Shown here: in pieces, positions 1-9,520 of the stretch
How positions within the stretch are numbered: position 1 is the stretch's first letter
Layout of the letters: each line of letters opens with the position of its first letter
Source: Macrolepiota albuminosa
Taxonomy: Eukaryota > Basidiomycota > Agaricomycetes > Agaricales > Agaricaceae
Direction of reading: 5' to 3'
NCBI GenBank assembly: GCA_027475525.1
Contig: JAMWFC010000077.1
Span: 1 to 64,000, forward strand
DNA: 64,000 nt
Notes under the pieces: generated by a model
The model's input: the letters and a program-made list of their open reading frames with translations, nothing else
Told to the model about the DNA's origin: nothing
Database searches by the model: none
Made by a program: the position numbers and the translations under genes

Positions 1-610
1 TATATCATAAATTCGGCATACGAACAAATTCATAGTACTGACCGCATCCTAACTCTTGGCCTCTGGTCCTCCGAACTATCTAAGCTCACCACAAATGCCA
101 TCTCACTCATCACTGCCCTCTCTGCGATCTGCGAAGCCACTGGTGCCAACATCGGAAGTTGCTCACGCAATTGGGTACAATTCTCGCATTGGCCCCAAGG
201 TTCCTAAAAGCCTCCGCCGGCTTTGGTGGCTCGTATTTCCAGATTTTTCAACCTCGTATACCCAGCCTGGAGCTGTCAGCTACCTGAGGTCATAGCCTAC
301 TGGTGTCAGGTCGTTCAGATGAAGGAGGATCAAAGACGTCGGTTCTTGAAGCGTGTTGTGGAAACGCTGTTTAAGACTATTAATGGTAAGGTGTGTCTGT
401 TTTATTGGTTAATCATGGAGCATTCTCACTGATTAGTGATTGGTGGTGCATCACCTACCATATCGCAGTTTTGGGCCTCACAACCAAGACATGATACTGG
501 CAATACGATGGAGTCTGTTGTGATCATCATCCAGATTGAATGTGCTCTCATCCCACAGTCGAGCATGCACAGATCTTGGCTAATCCAAGAGGCAAGGCCT
601 TTGATTCAGA
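1..610 (+). pseudogene. Decayed partial duplicate of the UDP-glucose 6-dehydrogenase gene
   Basis: This stretch aligns base for base with exons 5 and 6 of the intact UDP-glucose dehydrogenase gene at about 8530-9170. The match covers the end of the preceding intron (AG near 35), the long exon and the following intron, which starts with GTGTGT near 392 as in the intact gene. It fades after about 600. There are small deletions, for example about 12 bp missing where the intact copy encodes MLAQRISS. Frameshifts and substitutions remove the catalytic Cys motif GSCFQKD: the corresponding codons read GSYFQ and then drift. Because the introns are kept, this is a DNA-level segmental duplication rather than a retrocopy. 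It begins inside an intron at the window edge, so more of the copy may lie upstream. No product is expected. Confidence 0.88.
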
Positions 611-1195
611 CTGAGGAGGCAGAACATCGCAGTCTAGCGGGCAGAATCTGGGCCGGTAGAGAGGGTGATCCTGGAGGATGGGACTGAGGGCTTTAGTGGT
701 GAACTGGGAGGTCCTTGGAGTGTATGCGGGGGTGGAGGCTGATTGTAATTGGGGGCGTCCATTTTGCCGTGCCATTCTGGGGATTATAAAAACCGCTCTT
801 CAGAAGAAATTTGGAGTCATCTTGTTCGCTTGTCACGCGTCACGCGTCAGCACTCGCTTTTCTACCAACTCCACGTCTGTTCCCATTTATCCCTTGGGTA
901 TACTTAGGCTTCCCCATCCAGTGTCATGGAATCCGGTTCCATCACGGCTCCAACTCCCACATGCTGCCTGTTGTTGTAGCTGGCGTGCCTTTTGGGCGGC
1001 GCCTTGCCTGACATAAGGCAGACCCTAGCCCTGTTGTGGCGAGAAAGCAAAAAAGGAGCACGTGGCACGAGTCCACTTCACAGCCTTTTGTTTGACCAAA
1101 CACCTGTCTCTCCGTCGACCTCACAGATGTAATCTTTCTTCCGTAAATTTCACCCTCTATACTTACCGGTGTTCAATCAATTTGATCAAAATCAC

Positions 1196-1277
1196 AGCAG
1201 CGTGGCGCAGTTGGAAGCGCGGGGGGCCCATATTATTTGCCGCCCCGAGGTCACTTGATCGAAAGAAGTTGCTGCTA
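1196..1277 (+). tRNA. Initiator-tRNA-Met-like gene (CAT), possibly intron-containing or decayed
   Basis: A cloverleaf can be folded. The acceptor arms are AGCAGCG and TGCTGCT with discriminator A. The D arm is GCGC/GCGC around AGTTGGAA. The anticodon stem is G-rich and the loop holds CAT. The T loop reads ATCGAAA, the A54-containing loop that marks eukaryotic initiator tRNAs. About nine extra bases (TTATTTGCC) follow position 37, where nuclear tRNA introns sit. T-rich runs from about 1298 could terminate Pol III. Against a working gene, the T stem has a G-G closing mismatch, the anticodon stem a G-G pair, and the B box is weak. It is either an intron-bearing initiator tRNA or a recent tRNA pseudogene. 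It lies just downstream of the decayed UGDH copy. Confidence 0.5.
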
Positions 1278-1700
1278 ATCTGTCCTCTACGCAAGTGTGT
1301 TTTTTTGCTCTTTTTTTTTCCTGTGATGTCTTTGGTGCCATCCTGCGTCAACGACCATTTACAAGCGTCTACATCAAGCAACAGCAATTTGGAAGCATGT
1401 ACATGTACATCTGCTATTTCCTGTCGTGCGCTTAATAAACATTGAGTGTGAAGACTTGCGCTGAACACCGCGAAAATAATCTCCAATCTCCACAATGGCA
1501 CTTTCAATCACTACCCTCCCCACATTCTCGTTCTCGTTCTCTCAAGCCTTGATACTAGTCACAATCTCCTATTGTCACCTTCGCCTCAGTCGATATCTTT
1601 ACATGCACGTGCTTATTGCAATGTGCTAATTCTAATTCCTCATGTGTTCTTGGTGAAGCAAACGAGTGACTCGGATCATAACCGTTTTGCCTATGGGCTA
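1278..1700. other. Intergenic, no gene seen
   Basis: T-rich runs directly after the tRNA-like sequence could serve as Pol III terminators. Nothing else in this stretch could be assigned. Confidence 0.5.
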
Positions 1701-3852
1701 TTAGCAATTACAAAGAACATCTCCAACCAACAGTGAACGACAAAGAAATCGACGCGGAAACTTCTCGTGACTCAATGGCAGTCCTTGCTCTCTACTCGTG
1801 ATCAACTCCTTACCCAAACGTTCTAACTCCTTCAATCGCCCTTCCTCGTTACAAATGCAGTCCAGCTGCAGTCTCGACATCACCTGCGCAAACAGCCGTG
1901 CCCGCTCCTCTTGTGCCTTTCTCGTTCTGTCATTTCTTTCCACCTCGTTTTTGTAGAAATCGTCTTCTCGTTCTCGTTTATTATTCAGAAATTCAGATTC
2001 ACGTTGCTGCAGGGCCTCCTCGAATTCAGATTGGCGCGATTCCTCAGCCTGATCGAATACTTCCTTGCGTTCCTGTTGGACATTTACAAAGTCGGCCTCA
2101 TGTCTTGCCTCGTTGATTTTGAAAGTGTAATTCCGTTCTTTTGCGCCTTTCTGAAAAGCTTCGGTTCTCAGTTCCTGCGACTTTTCAAACATTTCCTGCA
2201 TTCTCCTTGACTTAACGAAGTGTTCGACAGTATCTGTAGTCCTGGGTATTGGAAGTTCTTTTTCGATGAGTTTATTACTTCCAATCACTGCATATGGCCC
2301 CTGTACCTGTGTTCAGCGTCCTTGAAGAAGGATATAGAGAATGGATTATACGACTCACCAATCTATCAGAGCTGTTAAAGACAAGATGAAGTCTCAGCGG
2401 GGTTCACATGAAAAGGTCTGCAACAATACCGATAACTACTCGCAATTAGCTGTAGTGATACGCTGATTAAGTTGGATGGCTTCACACATGAAAAGATTTG
2501 CATTTACCTCTGCCCAAGTCCAATCACAAACATTTTGATTTTCTGTTCGTTGATTAAGTTGGATAGCTTGGCGTTCATATAATGCCAAAAGCATATCCTC
2601 CTGACGTTTGAAGTGAATATCTTCTAGATCCTCCTCCGCATGCGCTTGATACATAATATGGCTCATTTCCATTTGGAACACGTGAGAACGCCGACTTTCA
2701 GCATTCTGAAAAGCAGTTGAACGCTGACTCTCTCTCCTAAACCGTTCTAATTCCCGACCACGGATATGTTCTAACTGTGATTTTTTCAACCACTCGATCA
2801 TTTTTTTATTGAAGATAGTGCTGCGTTTTGATTCCTCCCTCGCGGCCTCCGATGCACAAAATCGGTGTTTTCTCTCCGTTTCATCTCGCAAAAATGTTTC
2901 TTGCCGCTTCTCTTGAGAGCGCATAAAGTATGGATAAAATTTGTCTTCGACACCGGCTGAGTGAGTGCTCCGTTCCGGATCGCCTTGTTCAACCAGATGG
3001 GGAGATTGCTCCTGCTCCTGTTGCTCGTTAGATTCAGGCAAAAAAGTTGCCTGCATCAAAGAATTGAGGCTCTCAGGATTAGGTGAAGAAGAGGCCTGAT
3101 CTTGACTCCTTATTATACATGTAGATGTAGATCGAGAAATCCGCAATTCACGTTTATCATCAAATATGGTGGACCTTGGCTGTGGAGAGGAATAGAGGCT
3201 TTCAGCACAAGGTAAGGAAGGGGAATATAAACTCTTTGGTGAAAGTGGTGATGAAGTGACTGATTGCGAATCCACAGTCCCCAAGCCTCCATCAGGAGGT
3301 GGTATAAGCTAAACGTTGAATACCGTTAGAATTTGGATAAAGATTGTCTCCAAAGCTTACTCTGTCATGGTAGCTTGAAGATTCCTCGGCAACTTCCATC
3401 ATTTCTTTCTGCCTTTCCATGAGTCTGTCAAACTGTTCCACCAAAGCATCATTAAGAGCATCGCATTTCTCTCCCAATTTTTGGCGACTCTCCCTGAAGA
3501 GTTCCTTTTGTGCTGTACTATACCACTCCACTCGCTTCGCACGTATCTCCTCTTCGATTTCAAAAGCATGTGCCCGATCTTGCTGTCCCTGGACAAAAAT
3601 GGCCTCTCGTGCAGCATCACCCTTTTGAAATCTCTCCTCTTGAAGTGCATCAGCTTTCTCATACGTCTCTTGTCGCCGTAGGTGATTTCTCAGGAAGATA
3701 TTGCCCAAATTCGTCATTGTATGGTCAAATTCGTCCTGTCGTGCACGCTCTCCTGCTGCCTGAGCCGTCTGTTCTTCTTCAAACTTGAGCTGGAAATCTC
3801 GCAGGCTGTCTTGGAAAGTGTCGTTCCACTGTGCTTCAGCTTCAAAGAGCAT
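1701..3852 (-). CDS. Glutamate/arginine-rich coiled-coil protein, unknown function
   Basis: Three open stretches (3852-3309, about 3308-2490, 2315-1701) share one style: long amphipathic helices built from repeated charged heptads with regularly placed Phe (for example RQDEFDHTMTNLG, QRESEFLNNKRE). Intron 1 is clear: GTAAGC at 3360 to TTAG at about 3309 keeps the frame into LIPPPDGGLGTVDSQ. A second and third intron between about 2490 and 2315 can be placed so that a 13 bp exon joins VQGPYAVIGSNKL, but the donor is uncertain. The N-terminus is also uncertain. The frame stays open upstream to about 4000 with in-frame residues HDAPALLIFPEPNYEKEY, but no ATG connects cleanly. Between the second and third stretches, a QAIQLNQR/EAIQLNQR segment is repeated 87 bp apart. 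No catalytic motif, signal peptide or membrane segment is seen. It may be one gene or two. Confidence 0.6.
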
Positions 3853-3910
3853 GTATTCTTTTTCGTAATTGGGTTCTGGAAAGATGAGCAGTGCCGGGGC
3901 ATCGTGGCGA

Positions 3911-3976
3911 GTCTGTCTTGAGGGGAAAGTCTGTCTGGTGACAGTCTGTCTTGAGGGGAAAATCTGTCTGGTGACT
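3911..3976 (-). repeat. 33 bp minisatellite, two units
   Basis: Two adjacent 33 bp units (3911-3943 and 3944-3976) differ at one base. They lie at the 5' end of the coiled-coil gene and would encode repeated QTFPSRQTVTR-like residues in the frame continuous with that protein. Confidence 0.8.
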
Positions 3977-4144
3977 ATAAGTACGAGTACTACTGGGGTT
4001 CGTTGCTATGCAGCTCGTCGGATTAACTAACCTGAGCCGATGTCGCATGGATTTAGGTTGTGTACTCATAAGATGAGTTGCAATAGTCGTGGGGTGTATA
4101 ATCAATCGATGATTTGACTTTATAGCCCTGTCCACAGCAGCCAT

Positions 4145-4504
4145 ACTCCTGGATTGTTTGACAACTGCTCAGCTGCTGATTGTTGGTTGCATAGCAATGC
4201 AGTTATTCCGTTCGGGCCGGTCAAACAGCACACACAGCCTTGAATAAACCAGCGCCTAAGAACCACGATAGAGCTGAAGCCCTCCATTCCAATTCCCCCT
4301 TTTTGTCTGGTATCTTTACCGCCTGGAACGGTTTATATAGGCCAGCCAACAGTCGCCGTTTTTTGGACCTTTTTCGAGCTCACTGTGTCTTCACCCCATT
4401 GAACATTGGTCCATCCGTTACTAATCCCTCGATCTATACCCGACACACAGAGAGATATCGAACTCGGCGCATTGGTTCCCACAGTGATAAAGATCTATTG
4501 GGAC
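4145..4504. promoter_or_regulatory. Divergent intergenic promoter region
   Basis: This region lies between the minus-strand coiled-coil gene and the plus-strand kinase gene. GTTTATATAGGCC near 4330 is TATA-like. No other element could be assigned. Confidence 0.35.
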
Positions 4505-6867
4505 ATGTTACAGAATACGGAGAGCACCATGGATAGGGGCAGTGCAAGCGCCGCAAATTCAACCAAAGACGCTCATGTCTTTGATGTCAATGATTCTATC
4601 CGGAGCTACTATGACTTTTTAAACTGTGTCGACATCATTTCTGGCAACAACCGACAGTATTCTGACACTGTAGCTGGTCTTCCTTTGGAAACCAACGTGA
4701 TTTTTGATCGAAATACTCAGTTCAATCGGCTTCAAAGGACCTCAGCATCTTCTATCCCATATGTTGTTACCTCTTCAGAAGATTCTATGGAATCCTCTTC
4801 AAACATCTTTCCTGTCTTCGGGTGGGAAGACATCGACTATTCCGCCGAGGCTCAATCTACAAGTCATCAACACGTCATGGAACTTTGTAATTCCAGTATC
4901 TCCCCCCTAGATGAATGCGCTTCAGAGTCTTCCGTTATCCTTGAGCCTAAAGTAGACCCTCACAAATACACGCAGTCATCAGCTGCAGCGTGGAGCAACT
5001 TGCCTTCGGCATTGAGTGAGCTTATGGGCTTGAAGCGCCCACGGTCGGCAGCGTTTAAAGATGAGGATGTTGACGCGCCGACGCCCGATACCAGTGTAAT
5101 AAAAACCGGAAATACGAGGAATAAGCGCCACCATACTTTGCCTGCCCATAATGATCTTGTAGGGCCATCTGGTCTGAATTTAACCAATACGGAAGGTATT
5201 CAGCCTGAACCCCGTCGCGTCACTCAAGCTGCTGCTTCAGTGTCTTCCCCGGTCATCCCTAACTTAGATCTTGGGGAGGAAGTCAATGTTCTTCATCAAG
5301 GCACCCTGAGCAGCGAAATGAGGATTAAGTCTAGCGGCAATCGTATTGACATACAAGAGGGTGTACAGCCTGAACTTCGCCACAGCTCACAGTCTTCCTC
5401 TTTCACTATTAATCCCACTCTCAATGACGAAGAGAAGAAGGTTTGTATCCGTCCATAAACTGGTCTTCATTGATATTTAAATATCACTATTATCAGGCCC
5501 AAGCTCTGATCAACCGCCTCAGGACTCTCTTCGGAAACAAAGAAGAGTATAAAAAGCTCCTTGATTGTCGAGGTCGAGTAAAAGCTCAAAAGTTGTTAGA
5601 TATGTTTCAACGGGCAAGTGTTTTTGTTCACAACCTCACCTTTATTGTAACAATATTAGCTCATTATCAGCTTTTAGATATTCTAATTGACCCACCACCC
5701 AGCTTCCAGAGGCACCTCATTGTCGCGACGCAACGGCTCACAGCAGCCTCGGGACTCTATGATCTCATATGAATTAACTCACGTTACCATCTCCAAACCC
5801 TCGCAAAGTTCAGGAGGCTTTGCTGATATCTACAAAGGGGATTTTGTGGGTTTGCATTAAAACAAAACTATTAGGTTGTACAAGAATACGGATATGGCTC
5901 ATTTTATCAAGGTAAGGACCAATGGTAACGAAAGGTCCTACCTTGTAAGATTGATCTTTTTTAGGTGGCTTCGAGAGAAGCAATACTTTGGAGACAACTA
6001 CGCCACCCCAATCTCCTACCATTTTATGGCATATATTCTCATGATGGCAGAGTTTTTTTTGTTGCTCCGTGGATGGAGAAGGGAGATATTGGTGAATATC
6101 TTAGACATAATCAGACTTCGAGTCGTGTCGTGCTGGTATGTCCTCGTTGTTTCTCCTGGCTCTATCTATCTCTAACTCCCAGACCACTAGGCTTACGACA
6201 TCGCCCAAGGGCTCGAGTTCCTGCACGAGAATGGTATCATACATGGAGACCTGAAAGGGGTGAGTTCACCCGCCATTCAGACTACATCCCAAAGATTGTC
6301 CTGTCCTAATCCAAGCTTTATCAAAAAGCCTAACGTTCTCGTGAACAAGGCAGGCAGAGCTCGTCTTGCGGACTTTGGGATATCTGCCATCCCAGACAAG
6401 GAGATTCTTGCATGGAGTTCGTTGTCCTCGGCTGCGTCGAAGGGAGGAACGATCAGGTGGCAGGCACCCGAACTGTTCAATCCCGAGAGTGATGAGGAGA
6501 TGCGTAATACTATCTCAAGCGATATACGGGCATGGGCCGGTGTCGCTTATGAAGTGTGTTGGTCTCACTTCATGGTTAATATAATTCTCATGATGAAAAC
6601 AAGATCTTCGCAGGAGAATTACCTTACATACACCTCACGTGTGAAGCAGCCATCGTGAAATACGTTTTTAGTGACATGCGACCGATGCGGCCTCCCGACT
6701 CAAGTTCTAGCTGGGGGGTATGGGGGCTAACTGAGGATATTTGGTCTTTGATGGGAATTTGCTGGGCCGTCCAGCCGACGGAACGCCCGTCCGCCCAGGA
6801 AGTCAATTATCGTTTGTCCAGGGCACTTCCAGCGGATTTCGAGGCGGATACATTGGCACATGCATGA
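4505..6867 (+). pseudogene. Agaricomycete TKL-like Ser/Thr protein kinase, N-lobe disrupted
   Basis: A Ser-rich N-terminal region starts at 4505 or 4529 (ATG...MDRGSASAANS). It is followed by a conserved helical segment (RLRTLFGNKEEYKKLLDCRG) and a kinase domain. Splicing gives the glycine loop SSGGFADIYKGDF, catalytic loop IIHGDLKG (HGD in place of HRD, usual in this expanded basidiomycete family), ADFG at about 6370, APE as WQAPELF, and a C-lobe ending ERPSAQEVNYRLSRALP. Introns at about 5434-5497, 5613-5657, 5917-5965, 6137-6190, 6261-6330 and 6551-6601 keep the frame. Two lesions break it. A shift at about 5761 occurs between SGLY and ISYELTHV. An in-frame TAA at 5858-5860 falls just before NKTIRLYKN, where the VAIK-like lysine lies. 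Everything downstream reads intact, so this is a recent pseudogene or carries two sequence errors. Confidence 0.8.
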
Positions 6868-7691
6868 TGGTTCGTTCTCTCCCGGAGAGTTTCGGGAAAT
6901 GATGCGAAAGGGCAAGGGGAAGGGCAGGGCTGAGGATGAGGATTAGATGTCGGTTGAATGAGTAGCTTGGATACTAACCAAAAAGAAGTATTCAGTGCAT
7001 AATAGATGTGGCATGAAGCCAAAGCCCAGGTAGCTCGGGTTTACTTATGTACATAGTATAACGAGGAAATCGGAGAAAGCTCGTCACCGCCCGGGAACTT
7101 TAATTTAGAGTTGTCTTCCGAAGCGAGGCGAGGTTCTGACAGGAATCTCGAGGAATTAGTGACACCTTCGCGCCCGAAAAGGTGCCGACTTGACGATCAT
7201 TCTGGACATCCCTGACTCTGTCTATCATGATAACATATCTTAGAAACAGATATTTCGCTTTGTGTTAGAGCGTACGTTGTAGAAGAAAGTTCGAAGTATT
7301 TCAAAGCGGTATGAACTCGGGGTAGGCTTCTCGCGTCGTAAGACAGGGAATTCGAAGAGCGATAGGCTTTGATAGGACACCAATGCTTGACAAGGCCTGC
7401 GCCATTCTAGATCTACACGTATAGAATTGCGCAGCAGTGGTTGAACATGAGCACAATCTTCTGAGCAAGGCTGTATATCTGTAGAATATGTGTACGATTA
7501 ATCTCAGTAGATCGGGAAAGGAAAGAAAAATTCGACAGCGCGAACAACCGAGCGAGGAGCCGACATCACTGAACGGCCAGGGTGCCCGCCAAGTATATTA
7601 TAATCATTTTAACTTCGGATTTGTATCTAGTCCAAGTTCTTCCTCTATTCACTCTACTCGCCACCCTCTTTCATTCTATACTCCCGCTAGA
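6868..7691. promoter_or_regulatory. Intergenic region upstream of UDP-glucose dehydrogenase
   Basis: It holds the 3' flank of the kinase gene and the promoter of the dehydrogenase. A TATATTATAATC stretch near 7596 lies about 95 bp before the ATG and could be a TATA region. A pyrimidine-rich leader (CTCTATTCACTCTACTCGCC) precedes the start codon. Confidence 0.4.
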
Positions 7692-9520
7692 ATGGCCCCC
7701 GTCAAGGTTACCAAGATTTGTTGCAGTCAGTATTTCTTATTAGATTAATGTCGATCAATAGTGCTGACTTGGGTCTGTTTGCAGTTGGTGCTGGATACGT
7801 TGGCACGTCGTTTCTCACTGTAACAAGCGCGTATCTGATCTTTGAATAACACCTCAGGTGGTCCGACCTGTGCTGTCATCGCCTTGAAATGCCCCCATAT
7901 CAAAGTCACTATCGTCGATCTCAATGCGGCACGTATCGCCGCTTGGAACTCGCCAGACTTCAACCTGCCCATCTACGAGCCTGGCCTCGAGGATGTCGTG
8001 CGCCAAGCACGGGGCAAAAATCTGTTCTTTTCCACCGATGTGGATAAAGGCATCGAGGAGGCTGATCTCATCTTCGTCAGTGTCAACACGCCAACGAAGA
8101 AATCTGGTGTCGGTGCAGGGAGTGCTGCAGACCTCAAGTAAGCCTCGTTTATTATCATCTATCAAGATGCATCATGTTTTCCATCCTATTTTCGTCTCTA
8201 ATTCATGCCATTTCTAGCTACGTCGAACTTGCCACGAGACGCATCGCGAATGTTGCCACCACCTCCAAGATTGTCGTCGAAAAATCTACCGTCCCATGCC
8301 GTACCGCCGAGTCGATGCGTACTATCCTCGAGGCAAACTCCAAGCCCAACTGCCGCTTCGACATCCTCTCCAATCCTGAGTTTTTGGCCGAGGGCACCGC
8401 GATAAGCGATCTCTTCAATCCCGACCGTGTCCTCATCGGTTCCCTTCAAACTCCTGAGGGCAAGGACGCGAGTGATGCTTTGGTCTCTGTTTATGCTAAC
8501 TGGGTCTCGTGAGTCGTCTCTTTATCGATGTATCACAAGTTCGACATACTAACAAATTAATAGTACTGACCGCATCCTAACTGTTGGCCTCTGGTCCTCC
8601 GAACTTTCTAAGCTCGCCGCAAACGCCATGCTCGCTCAGCGTATCTCATCCATCAATTCCCTCTCCGCAATCTGCGAAGCCACTGGTGCCAACATCGACG
8701 AAGTTGCTCACGCAATTGGGTACGATTCCCGCGTTGGCCCCAAGTTTCTCAAAGCCTCCGTTGGCTTCGGTGGCTCGTGCTTCCAGAAGGATATCCTTAA
8801 CCTCGTATACCTGGCCGAGAGCTGCCATCTCCCTGAGGTCGCGGCGTACTGGCGTCAGGTCGTTGAGATGAATGAGTACCAGAAACGCCGGTTCTCGAAG
8901 CGGGTTGTGGATACGCTGTTTAAGACTATCACTGGCAAGGTGTGTGTTTAACTTATGGAAGCATCGCTGGTTGGTGATCGGTGGTACGTTATAGCGTATC
9001 GCGGTTTTGGGCTTCGCATTTAAGGCTGATACTGGTGACACGAGGGAATCTGCTGCGATCACGCTCATCAGAGACTTCCAGACTGAACGTGCCCTCATCA
9101 ACATCTACGATCCCAAGGTGGAGCATTCCCAAATTTGGGCTGATCTTCAGGAGGCCAGCCCCTCGGTTCCCTTGGACAACAGTGCGCCTTCCATTACTGC
9201 ACCCCATCTTTCTGATTGTTAACGCTGACCTATTCGTAGTCAAGAAGCAAGTGACCATTTGCAACTCCGCAGTGGAGGCATGTAAAGATGCTGAGGCTGT
9301 GGTTATCGCGACTGAGTGGAAGGAGTTCACCGAAATCGATTGGAAGGCTGTCTATCACAACATGAACAAGCCCGCCTTCGTCTTTGACGGACGGCTCCTT
9401 GTCGACGCCGATGAACTGCGTAAGATTGGATTCAAAGTGCGTTCTTCCGCTCTGCGGTAGGCAATTTTTGACACCTTTTGTTAGGTTACGACAATCGGAC
9501 GGGCTCAGCCGACGCCCTAA
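7692..9520 (+). CDS. UDP-glucose 6-dehydrogenase
   Basis: The enzyme oxidises UDP-glucose to UDP-glucuronate with two NAD+ in the cytosol and supplies UDP-xylose and UDP-glucuronate for wall and capsule-type glycans. Exons: 7692-7725, 7785-7802, 7858-8137, 8218-8508, 8564-8939, 8995-9181, 9240-9436, 9485-9520. The N-terminal Rossmann motif reads [15 protein letters not shown] and is assembled across two introns. The second (7803-7857) starts with GC (GCACGT) and is forced by this motif. The central domain has [11 protein letters not shown] and [12 protein letters not shown]. The catalytic Cys lies in [10 protein letters not shown] (about 8770-8800), followed by [16 protein letters not shown] and a C-terminal half ending [10 protein letters not shown]. 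It is full length for the family and intact. A decayed partial copy lies at 1-610. Confidence 0.97.

Noticed and set aside
3911..3976. 33 bp tandem repeat as another assembly overlap artifact (33 is also a common k value)
   Set aside because: The two units differ by one base and the length is a multiple of three in a coding frame, so an ordinary minisatellite is more likely.
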